Assembly: GCF_014648415.1 (NCBI RefSeq)
Contig: NZ_BMRB01000001.1
Span: 868,001-932,000, forward strand
Direction of reading: 5' to 3'
Length of the DNA stretch: 64,000 bases
DNA from: Actinokineospora fastidiosa
GTDB lineage: Bacteria; Actinomycetota; Actinomycetes; Mycobacteriales; Pseudonocardiaceae
A program made the translations under genes and the position numbers. This document shows positions 50,328 through 59,182 of this stretch, in pieces. The notes beneath the pieces were generated by a model. That model saw only the letters and a list, made by a program, of their open reading frames with translations. It was not told the origin of the DNA and did not search any database. The stretch's first letter is position 1, and each line of letters starts with the position of its first letter.

Positions 50328-50819
50328 ATGGAGTTCGCCGAGTACGTGGTCCTGCAGCGCCCCGCGTTGATGCGGTTCGCGACAGTGCTGACCGGACAGC
50401 CGTGGCTCGCCGACGACGTGGTGAGCGACGTGCTGGGCCGGGCGTACGAGCGGTGGGACCGGATCTCGCGGCTGGCCGAGCCGCACGCCTACGTCCGCAG
50501 GATGGTCGTCAACGACTACCTGTCCTGGCGGCGTCGGCTCACGCGGACGATCCCGCGGGCCGACGTGGAGCCGCACCTGACCGGGATGGGCGACGGCGCG
50601 CAGGAGCGCGCCGAGCGGGACGCGATGATCCAGCGCCTCGCGGGACTGCCGCGCAAGCAGCGCACGGCGGTGGTGCTGCGCTACTACGCGGGCCTGCCCG
50701 ACGCCGAGATCGCCGAGCAGCTCGGGTGCCGGGAGTCCACCGTGCGCAGCCAGATCGCCCGGGCCTTGGCGGCCCTGCGGATCACCATGACCAATCCCCC
50801 TCTCGTGGAGATGCGATGA
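50328..50819 (+). CDS. SigE-family ECF RNA polymerase sigma factor
   Basis: ECF sigma of 163 residues: region 2 (FAEYVVLQRPALMRFATVLTGQ, ADDVVSDVLGRAYERWDRIS, HAYVRRMVVNDYLSWRRR) and region 4 (LAGLPRKQRTAVVLRYYAGLPDAEIAEQLGCRESTVRSQIARALAALR). It belongs to the large actinobacterial SigE-type group annotated for one-gene operons with a membrane partner. The ATGA overlap with the following gene marks that partner as its probable anti-sigma or sensor. ATG 50328. Confidence 0.87.
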   Translation: MEFAEYVVLQRPALMRFATVLTGQPWLADDVVSDVLGRAYERWDRISRLAEPHAYVRRMVVNDYLSWRRRLTRTIPRADVEPHLTGMGDGAQERAERDAMIQRLAGLPRKQRTAVVLRYYAGLPDAEIAEQLGCRESTVRSQIARALAALRITMTNPPLVEMR

Positions 50820-51565
50820 CCGACCTCCGTGCCCTCACCGACGCCTTCGCCGAACTGGAGCGGCGCGCCGACGCCGCCGTGCCCGCCGAGTCGCGCCTGC
50901 GTCCGTCGGAGCGGCCTCGGTCGCGGCTGATGCCGGTGGCCGCCGGTGTCGCCGTGCTGGCGGGCGTCGCGGTCGCCGCCGCGGTGCTGCTGCCGGGCCG
51001 CGCCGCCGAGCCGGTCGCCCCCGCGCAGGCCCCGACCACGACCACCACCGAGGCGCAGGCGCCCGCCCCGCTGCCGACCAGCCACGAGGAGCTGTCCGAC
51101 CGGTTCCGCGCGGTGCTCGCCGGGTCCGCCACCTTCACGGTGACCGACACCGGCGCGGCGAAGACGATCACCGCCCCGGACAAGTCCGGCGGGGAGCCCG
51201 TGGTGACCGACAACGGGGCCGCCATCGTCGGCACGCTGACCGCCGGCGGCGTCACCGGCGGCTTCGACCTGGGGATGTACCGGGACGCACAGGCCGCCGA
51301 CGTCGACTGGTGCGCCTCGCACGAGGCGTGCGCCGTGACCGTCCTCCCCGACGGCTCGAAGCTGACCATGGGCGAGTTCCACCACGGCGGCGCCACCCCG
51401 GAGGGCGTCACCTACATGGCCCTGCGCGTCCGCCCGGACGGCGTCGTCATCGACATGCACGTCAGCAACGCGGAGTCGCCCAAGGGCAACAGCGGTCTGC
51501 TCGGCGCGACTCCCCCGCTCACGCGCGACCAGCTGCGGGAGATCATCTCCTCCGACCTTTGGTGA
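50816..51565 (+). CDS. Membrane protein coupled to SigE-type sigma factor
   Basis: Protein of 249 residues. A short cytoplasmic N-terminus (LTDAFAELERRADAAVPAESRLR) and one membrane helix (about 39-60) are followed by a Thr/Pro linker and an outside domain with a Cys pair (VDWCASHEACAVTV). No zinc finger is present, so if it is an anti-sigma factor it uses the N-terminal helix to hold the sigma. This arrangement is common behind SigE-type genes. Ends at a strong hairpin. Confidence 0.75.
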   Translation: MTDLRALTDAFAELERRADAAVPAESRLRPSERPRSRLMPVAAGVAVLAGVAVAAAVLLPGRAAEPVAPAQAPTTTTTEAQAPAPLPTSHEELSDRFRAVLAGSATFTVTDTGAAKTITAPDKSGGEPVVTDNGAAIVGTLTAGGVTGGFDLGMYRDAQAADVDWCASHEACAVTVLPDGSKLTMGEFHHGGATPEGVTYMALRVRPDGVVIDMHVSNAESPKGNSGLLGATPPLTRDQLREIISSDLW

Positions 51566-51578
51566 ACGCGGGCACGAC

Positions 51579-51606
51579 ATCGGCGGAAGCCTCGGCTTCC
51601 GCCGAT
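51579..51606. terminator. Bidirectional hairpin terminator
   Basis: ATCGGCGGAAGCC (51579-51591) pairs with GGCTTCCGCCGAT (51594-51606) and outer bases GGCACG/CGTGCC extend the stem. It lies between convergent genes ending at 51565 (+) and 51616 (-). Confidence 0.8.
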
Positions 51607-51615
51607 TCCGCGTGC

Positions 51616-52512
51616 CTACCGGCGGGCGGTCGCGGGCCGCTCGCGCCTGCCCGGGTCCGGGGCGCCCGCGACGCGGATCAGCCGCAGGCGGGGAACCGCG
51701 GCCGGGTCGACCGGCACGAGCAGGCCGGTCAGCCGGGCCACCACCAGCGCCGTCATGACCGCCGTCGCGGCCGCGGCCAGGTCGGAGGCCGCCGTCAGCA
51801 GCACGCCGTCGGCCTGGGCCTGCACGCCGGAGCGGAAGCGCCACAGGATCGCCGCGGCGAACAGCACGCCGCTCAGGGTCAGCACGATCCACCACGCGCG
51901 CAGCAGCGGGGTGGGACGCGGTCGGTCGCCGGCGGGCCGGGACAGGGCCGCGTGTTCCAGCTCGGCCATCACCGCGCCCGCGACGGCCAGGTTGACGCCC
52001 GGGACCACCAGGCTGGGCAGCAGCTGCCAGTCCGGGCGGGCGGGGAGGTACCCGGCCTGCTCGCCCGCGGCGCGGCGGGCGGCGAAGGCCCACCACAGCG
52101 TCGTCGCCACGGCCCACAGGCCGCAGATCACGGCCAGCGTCGCGCTCGTCACGACCAGCGTGTCCGACAGGACGACCGTGTCCCGGTCCAGCGCGCTCGT
52201 GCGCGCCCGCACCAGCAGCGCGTACCGGAACACCTCCGCGCCCGCGGCCAGCAGCGACAGCAGCCCCAGCGTCCACAGCGCGGTCATGGCGAGAGTGGCC
52301 CGGGTGCGGACGCGGACCGGCGGCGACGGCGCGTCGCCGACGCCCGGGATCAGCGTCGGGCGGCGCCAGGCCAGCGCGGGGAAGCCCCAGCGGGGGGCCG
52401 AGCGGTAGGCGGGCGGGCCCAGGTAGCGCACCCGGCGCGGCGGGCGCGGGACGGGATAGGCGCCGGGCGGCGGGGTGGCCTCCCAGCGCAGCGGCGGCAG
52501 CGGGCGCCGCAC
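51616..52512 (-). CDS. DUF4328-type membrane protein
   Basis: Protein of 298 residues. A Pro/Arg-rich N-terminal region (1-70) is followed by four or five helices (about 74-95, 115-140, 165-185, 205-225, 235-260), with the DUF4328-like pattern LALWWAF...WQLLPSLVVPGVNL and LLRAWWIVLTLSG. Function unknown; widespread in Actinobacteria. The GTG start at 52512 is immediately after the TAG of the rhodanese gene, so the two may be coupled. Confidence 0.75.
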   Translation of the reverse strand: MRRPLPPLRWEATPPPGAYPVPRPPRRVRYLGPPAYRSAPRWGFPALAWRRPTLIPGVGDAPSPPVRVRTRATLAMTALWTLGLLSLLAAGAEVFRYALLVRARTSALDRDTVVLSDTLVVTSATLAVICGLWAVATTLWWAFAARRAAGEQAGYLPARPDWQLLPSLVVPGVNLAVAGAVMAELEHAALSRPAGDRPRPTPLLRAWWIVLTLSGVLFAAAILWRFRSGVQAQADGVLLTAASDLAAAATAVMTALVVARLTGLLVPVDPAAVPRLRLIRVAGAPDPGRRERPATARR

Positions 52513-52833
52513 CTAGACGACCTCGGGCGGGGCCCCGGTCTCGGCCGCCATCGGCCTGCCGCCCGCGGCCCAGGACTGCATGCCGCCCTCGACGTTGACG
52601 GCGTCCCAGCCGTTGGCGTTGAGGTAGGCCGTCACCCGGGCCGAGCGGCCGCCGGAGCGGCAGATGACGTGCAGCGGGGCGTCCGGCAGCTCGTCCAGCC
52701 TGCCCGCCAGCTCGCCCATCGGGATGTGGAGGGCGCCCGGGGCGTGCCCGGCGTCCCACTCGTCCTGCTCGCGGACGTCGAGCAGGGTGGCGTCCGACGG
52801 GATCTCCGAGGCTGCGACACCTGGCACGTTCAT
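52513..52833 (-). CDS. Rhodanese-like domain protein
   Basis: Single-domain rhodanese of 106 residues: LLDVREQDEWDAGHAPGALHIPMGEL, then the active-site loop CRSGGRS with the persulfide-forming Cys, and VNVEGGMQSWAAGGRP. Such proteins carry sulfur as persulfide from thiosulfate or cysteine-derived sulfur. ATG 52833, with GTG 52836 as an alternative. Upstream of a DUF4328 gene, next stop directly adjoining. Confidence 0.9.
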   Translation of the reverse strand: MNVPGVAASEIPSDATLLDVREQDEWDAGHAPGALHIPMGELAGRLDELPDAPLHVICRSGGRSARVTAYLNANGWDAVNVEGGMQSWAAGGRPMAAETGAPPEVV

Positions 52834-52871
52834 CACGCATCGATGCTGCCACGCCGCCCTGTAGCGCGCGG

Positions 52872-52904
52872 GTGAAGGGGGACGGTCGGGGCGTCCCCCT
52901 TCAC
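52872..52904. terminator. Hairpin terminator downstream of the symporter gene
   Basis: GTGAAGGGGGAC (52872-52883) and GTCCCCCTTCAC (52893-52904) form a perfect 12-bp stem with a 9-base loop, two bases beyond the stop of the minus-strand symporter gene. Confidence 0.8.
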
Positions 52905-52905
52905 G

Positions 52906-54528
52906 TCAGTGCGCCGCGGTGGCCTTCTCCGCGCCCACTCCGGTCAGCGCGCGGACCTCCATCTCGGCGTACTTGCCGCCGTCGCCCGGCCTGCCGAGCA
53001 CGGTGCCGAGCCAGCCGAGCAGGAACGACGCCGGGATCGACACCAGGCCGGGGTTGGCCAGCGGGAAGACGGCGAAGTCGGCGTCGGGGAACATCGCCTT
53101 GGGCCCGCCGGAGACTGCCGGGGACAGCACGATCAGCAGCACGCACACCGCCAGGCCGCCGTAAATGCTCCACAACGCTCCAGTGGTGTTGAACCGCTTC
53201 CAGAACAGCGAGTACAGGATCGTGGGCAGGTTCGCCGACGCCGCCACGGCGAACGCCAGGGCGACCAGGAACGCCACGTTCTGCCCGTTGGCCGCGATGC
53301 CGCCGACGATGGCCAGCCCGCCGATCACCACCGCGGTGATCCGGGCGACGCGCACCTCGGACACCTTGTCGTCGGCCTGCCCGCGCTTGATCACGTTGGC
53401 GTAGATGTCGTGGGCGAACGACGCCGACGCGGTGATCGTCAGGCCCGCGACCACCGCCAGGATCGTGGCGAAGGCGACCGCGGCGATGAAGCCGAGCAGG
53501 ACCGGCCCGCCGAGGGCCTCGGCCAGCAGCGGAGCCGCCGAGTTCGGCCCGCCGGGCGCCGCGCGGATGGCCTCCGGCCCGACCAGCGCCGCCGCGCCGT
53601 AGCCCAGCACCAGCGTGAACAGGTAGAACAGCCCGATCAGCGCGATCGCCCACACGACCGACCGACGCGCCTCCTTGGCGCTCGGGACGGTGTAGAAGCG
53701 CATGAGGATGTGCGGCAGGCCCGCCGTGCCCAGCACCAGGGCGATCGCCAGCGACAGGAAGTCCAGCTTGCTGGTCTCCGACGCGCCGTACTGCAGGCCC
53801 GGCTCCAGCACCCGCTCGCCCTGCGGGCTGGCCTCGACGGCCGCGCCGAGCAGGCTGGACAGGTTCAGCCCGTACTTCGACAGCACCCACACCGTCATCA
53901 CGGCGGCGCCGGTGACGAGCAGCGCGGCCTTGATGATCTGCACCCAGGTCGTGCCCTTCATGCCGCCGATGAGCACGTACACGATCATCAGCGCGCCGAC
54001 GACAGCGATGACCAGCGCCTGGCCGCCCTTGTCCTCGATGCCCAGCAGCAGCGCGACCAAGCCGCCCGCGCCCGCCATCTGCGCGAGCAGGTAGAAGAAC
54101 GACACCGCCAGCGTGGACGTCGCCGCCGCGGCCCGGATCGGCCGCTGGCGCATGCGGAAGGCCAGGACGTCGCCCATCGTGTACTTGCCGGTGTTGCGCA
54201 GCAGCTCGGCGACGAGCAGCAGGGCCACGAGCCAGGCCACCAGGAAGCCGATGGAGTACAGGAAGCCGTCGTAGCCGTTGAGCGCGATCGCGCCCGCGAT
54301 GCCCAGGAACGACGCGGCGGACAGGTAGTCCCCGGAGATGGCGATGCCGTTCTGCGGCCCGGTGAAGGCCCGGCCCGCGGCGTAGTAGTCGGCCGCGGTG
54401 CGCGAGTTGCGGCTGGCCCGCAGGACGACGACGAGCGTCACGGCGACGAACGCGGCGAAGATCGCGATGTTGAGCGTGGTGTTGGAGCCCTCCGCCTGGG
54501 CGAGGGGCGCCGTCTGCGCGAGGGTCAT
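52906..54528 (-). CDS. actP: Acetate/monocarboxylate:cation symporter (ActP-like)
   Basis: Sodium:solute symporter family protein of 540 residues with about 13 helices. ActP-type segments are DYYAAGRAFTGPQNGIAISGDYLSAASFLGIAGAIAL, GTAGLPHILMRFYTV and ANLPTILYSLFWKRFNTTGALW. Imports acetate and similar monocarboxylates with a cation. ATG 54528 shares a base with the stop of the DUF485 gene (TGATG), the same pairing as E. coli yjcH-actP. LytTR/LytS regulators lie upstream on the same strand. Confidence 0.92.
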   Translation of the reverse strand: MTLAQTAPLAQAEGSNTTLNIAIFAAFVAVTLVVVLRASRNSRTAADYYAAGRAFTGPQNGIAISGDYLSAASFLGIAGAIALNGYDGFLYSIGFLVAWLVALLLVAELLRNTGKYTMGDVLAFRMRQRPIRAAAATSTLAVSFFYLLAQMAGAGGLVALLLGIEDKGGQALVIAVVGALMIVYVLIGGMKGTTWVQIIKAALLVTGAAVMTVWVLSKYGLNLSSLLGAAVEASPQGERVLEPGLQYGASETSKLDFLSLAIALVLGTAGLPHILMRFYTVPSAKEARRSVVWAIALIGLFYLFTLVLGYGAAALVGPEAIRAAPGGPNSAAPLLAEALGGPVLLGFIAAVAFATILAVVAGLTITASASFAHDIYANVIKRGQADDKVSEVRVARITAVVIGGLAIVGGIAANGQNVAFLVALAFAVAASANLPTILYSLFWKRFNTTGALWSIYGGLAVCVLLIVLSPAVSGGPKAMFPDADFAVFPLANPGLVSIPASFLLGWLGTVLGRPGDGGKYAEMEVRALTGVGAEKATAAH

Positions 54529-54845
54529 CAGGCCTCCAGGTCGGTCCGGATCCGGTCGGCCAGCGGGTCGAGTCTGCGGTCGGCGTGGCGCACGTACAGG
54601 AACGTGATGAGGAATGTGGACACGAACTGGCCGAGCCCGAGGAGCAGGCCGACGGTGATGTTGCCGACCACCCGGGTGGACATGAATTCCGGCGCGTAAT
54701 CGGCGAGCAGGACGAACAGCAGGTACCAGATCAGGAACGCAGCCGTCATCGGGAAGACGAATCCGCGCAGCCTGCGCCGCAGTTCGGTGAACTCAGGCCC
54801 GGCCTGCACCCGCTCCCACTGGGATTCCTCCGAGGTGACAGTCAC
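54528..54845 (-). CDS. DUF485 membrane protein (YjcH-like)
   Basis: Protein of 105 residues with two helices (about 32-50 and 64-86) and the DUF485 segment FTELRRRLRGFVFPMTAAFLIWYLLFVLLADYAPEFM. YjcH is co-encoded with ActP and thought to assist it; the same holds here, as the stop overlaps the actP start. GTG 54845 has AAGGA 7 bases upstream; GTG 54851 would sit too close to it. The 252 bases between this gene and the next hold no further gene. Confidence 0.87.
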   Translation of the reverse strand: MTVTSEESQWERVQAGPEFTELRRRLRGFVFPMTAAFLIWYLLFVLLADYAPEFMSTRVVGNITVGLLLGLGQFVSTFLITFLYVRHADRRLDPLADRIRTDLEA

Positions 54846-55097
54846 TTTCACATCCTTCGCGATCGGCGATGGGGCAGTCGATCGGCAACCCTAGGGGCGA
54901 CCAGCGGGAACTGTATGCCTCCGATCAGGGCGAAATCGTTCAAACCGCCGGGTGATGCGCCGAGCGGCATTATCGTGAAGCGGGTCACAAATACCGCATA
55001 AGACGCCATTGGTACCGCATTCGAGTGATCACATTCTCACCCGATCGGGAATGGCGTCACTAAATGTCGATGGCGATAGCAGAGCGACCCGAACGGG

Positions 55098-56882
55098 TCA
55101 GCGGCGGTGTCGGCCGAGCGCGTGCCGGGCCGCGCCGCCGCCGCCCAGACCGCTCGCCCGGTCGCGGATCAGGCCGAGCCGATCAGGCGCGTGCATCCGC
55201 ATCCGGATGTGCTTGGTCTCCGGTGGGATGTGCCGCTGGGTCGCCTTGCTCATCACGATCACCGCGAGGAAGGCCAGCGGCACGGTGACCAGCCCGGGCT
55301 GCTGCACGAACCACGGCGCCCAGCCGCCGGTGTAGCCGCTGACGGTGGTCAGCGCCAACGCGGTCAGCACGAGCGTGCCGCCGGTCAGCATGCCTGCCGC
55401 CGCGCCCACCCAGGTGATCTTTCGCCACCAGATACCCAGCACCAGCACCGGGCAGAACGTGGACGCGGCCAGCGCGAACGACATGCCCACGCTCAGCGAG
55501 AGGTCGGCGGGGCGCAGCAGCAGCGCCGCGACCAGCGGCAGCACGCCCGCGAGCGCGGTCGCCAGGCGGAAATCGCGCACCCGCGACTTGAACACGTCCG
55601 TCGACAGCACCCCGGCCACGCTCACCAGCAGCCCGGACGAGGTCGACAGGAACGCGGCGAACGCGCCCGCGGCGATCACCGCGCCGAGGATCTCGCCTGC
55701 GACGTTGTCCACCACCGCCATCGGCAGCTGCAACATCGCCCGGTCGGTCTGCCCGGTCACCAGCAGCTCGGGCAGGTAGATCCGCGACAGCGCGCCCATC
55801 ACGGTCGGGAAGAGGTAGAACAGGCCCAGCAGCAGCATCACGTGCAGCGTGGTGCGGCGCGCGGCCTGGCCGTCGGGGTTGGTGTAGAAGCGGACGAGCA
55901 CGTGCGGCAGGCCCATCGTGCCCAGGAACAGCGCGAAGATCAGCGAGTACGTGGTCAGCAGGTCGTCGGTGTCCGACGCCGGGCTGAGCCAGTCGGCGTT
56001 GTCGCCGACGGCCCCGCGCACCACCGGCACCGGGTCGCCCGCCGCGAAGGTCAGCCGGGTGCCCGCGGCCACCTGGTGCGTCCCGGGGCTCCAGTACGTC
56101 TCGCCCGCGGCGGGCATGCCGTCCACGGTGCCCTCGGCTATCAGCCGGACCGGCGCCTCGACGGAGAGCACGACGGGCGTCTCCACGCTGATCGTCGCGC
56201 CGTGGGCGAACCGCGGCGGCAGCGGCTCCGACAGCCCGGTCGCGCCCAGACCGCGCGCGCCACCGTCCCCGATGAACACAGCGCACAGCACGAACGCGGG
56301 CGCGGCGATGGCGAACAGCTTGACCCAGTACTGGAACGCCTGCACCAGCGTGATCGCGCGCATGCCGCCGCTGACCACGTTGACCGTCACCAGCACCGCG
56401 ACCAGCGCGGCCCCGAGCTGGGTCGGGACGCCGGGGATGATGTGCTGCAGCGTCAGCCCCGCGCCCTGCAGCTGCGGGACCATGTAGAGCATCCCGATGA
56501 AGATCACGAAGATCGCGGCCAGCCTGCGCAGCCCGGCGGAGCGCAGCCGGAACTCGCAGAAGTCGGGCAGCGTGTACGCCCCGGACCGGCGCAGCGGCGC
56601 GGCCACGAACAGCATCAGCGCCAGGTACCCCGCGGTGAAGCCGATCGGGTACCACAGCGCGTCCGTGCCGTCCTTGAGGATGAGGCCGGCGACGCCGAGG
56701 AACGACGCCGCGGACAGGTACTCCCCCGACACCGCCGCCGCGTTGCGCCGCGAGCGCACGGTCCGGCGCGCCACCAGGAAGTCCTGTGTGGTGTTGGCCT
56801 GCCGCGAACTGCGGAACCCCAGCGAGAAGGTGGCGACGCTGATCAACGCGATGCTGCCGGTCGCCCAGTAGTTGAAGTCCAT
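55098..56882 (-). CDS. Second monocarboxylate:cation symporter with outside insertion
   Basis: Sodium:solute symporter of 594 residues, related to ActP and corynebacterial MctC. Helices and segments such as AAVSGEYLSAASFLGVAG, GTMGLPHVLVRFYTNPDGQAARRT and ALAASTFCPVLVLGIWWRKITW are present. Between helices, residues about 206-305 form an extra hydrophilic, beta-rich loop (ISVETPVVLSVEAPVRL, ETYWSPGTHQVAAGTRL) on one face, absent from E. coli ActP as I remember it. A charged tail ends RHALGRHRR. Next to a small membrane protein and LytTR regulator. Confidence 0.88.
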   Translation of the reverse strand: MDFNYWATGSIALISVATFSLGFRSSRQANTTQDFLVARRTVRSRRNAAAVSGEYLSAASFLGVAGLILKDGTDALWYPIGFTAGYLALMLFVAAPLRRSGAYTLPDFCEFRLRSAGLRRLAAIFVIFIGMLYMVPQLQGAGLTLQHIIPGVPTQLGAALVAVLVTVNVVSGGMRAITLVQAFQYWVKLFAIAAPAFVLCAVFIGDGGARGLGATGLSEPLPPRFAHGATISVETPVVLSVEAPVRLIAEGTVDGMPAAGETYWSPGTHQVAAGTRLTFAAGDPVPVVRGAVGDNADWLSPASDTDDLLTTYSLIFALFLGTMGLPHVLVRFYTNPDGQAARRTTLHVMLLLGLFYLFPTVMGALSRIYLPELLVTGQTDRAMLQLPMAVVDNVAGEILGAVIAAGAFAAFLSTSSGLLVSVAGVLSTDVFKSRVRDFRLATALAGVLPLVAALLLRPADLSLSVGMSFALAASTFCPVLVLGIWWRKITWVGAAAGMLTGGTLVLTALALTTVSGYTGGWAPWFVQQPGLVTVPLAFLAVIVMSKATQRHIPPETKHIRMRMHAPDRLGLIRDRASGLGGGGAARHALGRHRR

Positions 56883-56904
56883 CCGCCACGTCCGCCGGGG
56901 AAGG

Positions 56905-57315
56905 CTACTTCTCGACCATGCCGACGAACGCCTTCTCGTGTTCCTCGGCCAGCACGTTGTACCAGTAGCCGATGCCGAACAGCAGGGGGAACGGCAGGAT
57001 CCCGAGCAATAACCACGGCAGCGCCATGCCCGCGACGGTCACCTGGGACAGCGCGGGGACCAGGAAGAACAGCGCGGGCAGCACGCCGAGCACGCCGACG
57101 GCCAGCCCCGCGAGCAGGCACGCCGAGCGGATCTTGGTCCGGATGAACTCGCTGACGACCTCCTCGGCCCAGCTGGTCTGCTCCTCCAGCTCGTCGACCG
57201 TGCGCAGCAGCGTGACCGGCGCGCCGGAGTCGGCGAGGATGACCCGCTTGCGGCGCGGCCGGGCGGACGGGCCGGGCGTCGCGCCCTGGCCGTCACCCGC
57301 CGCGTGCTTGCTCAC
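56905..57315 (-). CDS. Two-helix membrane protein with the symporter
   Basis: Protein of 136 residues. A basic N-terminus and an acidic helix (TLLRTVDELEEQTSWAEEVVSEFIRTKIRSA) are followed by two helices (about 65-85 and 95-115). Size and topology resemble a DUF485-like partner, but the sequence does not clearly match. It lies 22 bases before the symporter gene and likely serves it as YjcH serves ActP. GTG start at 57315. Confidence 0.68.
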   Translation of the reverse strand: MSKHAAGDGQGATPGPSARPRRKRVILADSGAPVTLLRTVDELEEQTSWAEEVVSEFIRTKIRSACLLAGLAVGVLGVLPALFFLVPALSQVTVAGMALPWLLLGILPFPLLFGIGYWYNVLAEEHEKAFVGMVEK

Positions 57316-57337
57316 GACACCCCCTCGCCCGTCCCGC

Positions 57338-58159
57338 TCATCGGCCCTGGCCCCGCACCAGGCGGTCCTTCAGCTCGCGGGTGTGCCTGCGGCTGACCGG
57401 CAGCACCTTCTCCTCGTGGCCGATGACCACCGAGTAGCCGGAGCCGCCCATGCGCAGCTCGGTGATCAGGCTCAGCGGGACGAGGTAGCTGCGGTGGATG
57501 CGCACGAAGCCCGCCTTCTCCCAGCGCTCCTCCAGCTGCGCGAGCGGGATGCGCACCAGGTGCGAGCCGTCGGAGGTGTGCAGGCGGGCGTAGTCGCCCT
57601 GGGCCTCCACCCAGCGCACCGACGCGCGGGAGACGAGCTTGGTGGTGCCCGCCAGCTCGACCGGGATCACCTCGTCGTCGCGCTGCTCGGGGACGACGGC
57701 CTGCTTGCCCGCGCCGTCGCGGTCGATCTTGGCGAGGACGCGCTCGACGGCCTTGTTGATGCGGTCCTGCTCGGCGGGCTTGAGCAGGTAGTCGACCGCG
57801 CCGAGGTCGAAGGCGTTGACCGCCTCGTGGGCGTGCGCGGTCACGAAGACCAGGACCGGGGCCGGGGAGAACCCGGCCAGCACCTTGGCCAGCTCCATCC
57901 CGGTGAGGCCGGGCATGTCCAGGTCGGCGAAGACGGCGTCGACCACGGGCATGCCCGCCTGCTTGCGGGCGGCCAGCTCGCTGTCGTCGCCCGCCAGGGT
58001 CAGCAGGGCCTCGGTCGCGTCGAACGCCCTGATGACCCGGCGCACGTGCCGGTTGCCGTTGAGACGTTCCTCCAGCAGGTCCATGCCCGCAGGCTCGTCG
58101 TCGACGGCCAGAACGACGAGGCCGGAGGTGGGGTTCGCGGTACTCACGGTGATCCGCAT
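57338..58159 (-). CDS. LytTR-family response regulator
   Basis: Regulator of 273 residues. The receiver domain (about 14-135) has VDDEPAGMDLLEE, the phospho-Asp in DAVFADLDMPGLTG and Lys in DYLLKPAEQ. A LytTR DNA-binding domain follows (about 165-270: SVRWVEAQGDYARLHTSDGSHLVRIPLAQLEERW, FVRIHRSYLVPLSLI). The presumed partner kinase of LytS type is encoded two genes upstream, beyond an S49 peptidase gene. Control of the adjacent symporters is inferred by analogy with LytS/LytTR systems for pyruvate and acetate uptake. Receiver loop after VRRVIRAFDATEALLTLAGDDSELAARKQ is longer than usual. Confidence 0.89.
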   Translation of the reverse strand: MRITVSTANPTSGLVVLAVDDEPAGMDLLEERLNGNRHVRRVIRAFDATEALLTLAGDDSELAARKQAGMPVVDAVFADLDMPGLTGMELAKVLAGFSPAPVLVFVTAHAHEAVNAFDLGAVDYLLKPAEQDRINKAVERVLAKIDRDGAGKQAVVPEQRDDEVIPVELAGTTKLVSRASVRWVEAQGDYARLHTSDGSHLVRIPLAQLEERWEKAGFVRIHRSYLVPLSLITELRMGGSGYSVVIGHEEKVLPVSRRHTRELKDRLVRGQGR

Positions 58160-58264
58160 CTTGCCGAGTGTGGACCGCGCCTGTCTACGGCCAAACCTCC
58201 GGTCCGCCCAGCGGGTGAACGATGACGACCAATCGTGACGCTGTGTTTACGGTTTCGTGGCGTC

Positions 58265-59143
58265 CTACAGCCCGAACCGGGACCAGGTGGCCTTCGCCTC
58301 GACCGCCTCGATCGCGGCGAGTATCCGGTCCGCAGTGGACATCCCCGGTCCGCCGACGCCGATGCGGGCCAGCAGCGGCCGCTTGGGCGCGGCGACGGCG
58401 ATCTCGGCGTCCGGGTAGCGCTCGCCGATCACCGCGCGCAGCGTCCCGATGCCGTCGACCAGGCCCAGCTCCTTCGCCCTGAGCCCGGTCCAGACCTCGC
58501 CGGAGAACAGCTCGTCGTCGGTGCCGGTCAGCTTGCCGCCGCGGCGCTGGCGCACCCAGCCCACGAACTGCTCGTGCAACTGGCCCTGCAGGTCCTTGAG
58601 CCAGGCGATGTCCTCGGGGTTCTCCGGCTGGAACGGGTCGAGGCGGACCTTGCGCGTGCCCGCGGTGTGCACCCGCCGCTCGACGCCGTAGCGCTCCAGC
58701 AGCCCGGCCAGCCCGAACCCCGCCGAGACCACGCCGATGGACCCGACCATCGACGAGCTGTGCGCGTAGATCTCGTCGCCCGCGCACGCCAGCCAGTACC
58801 CGCCGGACGCGGCGACGTCCTCGCAGAAGGCCAGCACGGGCACGCCCCGCTTGTCGGCCAGCTCCCTGATCCGCTCGGCGACCATCGCCGACTGCGTGGG
58901 GGCGCCGCCGGGGGAGTTGACCGCCAGCGCGACGGCGACCAGGCGGTCGTGGTCGAAGGCCCGGGTCAGCGGCGTCTCCGCGGTGGTCGCGTTGATCACC
59001 CCTCGGGCGGCGAGCGGGGTCGGCGTCGGGCTGATGACCCCGTGCAGCCGCACGACGGCGACGACGGGTCCGCGGTCGGACCGGTCGCCGATGCGGGGCA
59101 GGCGGGCAACCAACTTCTCCGTCACGCTCGCACGCTCGCTCAT
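58265..59143 (-). CDS. S49 family signal-peptide-peptidase-like protease
   Basis: SppA-type serine protease of 292 residues. The nucleophile Ser is in SSSMVGSIGVVSA, the conserved ALAVNSPGGAP segment and the Lys of the dyad in ASGGYWLACAGDEIYAHSS region/AVEAKATW are less certain. RLHGVISPTP starts the fold. No membrane helix at the N-terminus, so it may be cytoplasmic or peripheral. ATG 59143 has TAATGT ending 8 bases upstream, a possible -10 for a leaderless transcript; ATG 59155 is an alternative. It stands between the LytTR regulator and LytS-like kinase genes. Confidence 0.84.
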   Translation of the reverse strand: MSERASVTEKLVARLPRIGDRSDRGPVVAVVRLHGVISPTPTPLAARGVINATTAETPLTRAFDHDRLVAVALAVNSPGGAPTQSAMVAERIRELADKRGVPVLAFCEDVAASGGYWLACAGDEIYAHSSSMVGSIGVVSAGFGLAGLLERYGVERRVHTAGTRKVRLDPFQPENPEDIAWLKDLQGQLHEQFVGWVRQRRGGKLTGTDDELFSGEVWTGLRAKELGLVDGIGTLRAVIGERYPDAEIAVAAPKRPLLARIGVGGPGMSTADRILAAIEAVEAKATWSRFGL

Positions 59144-59182
59144 ACCGACCCACATTACGTCGGGCCGCGTGAACGCGGTGTC

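Noticed and set aside
55020-55060. CRP/GlxR-like site before the DUF485-actP genes
   Set aside because: GTGA and TCAC half-sites are 8 rather than 6 bases apart, and one half is weak.
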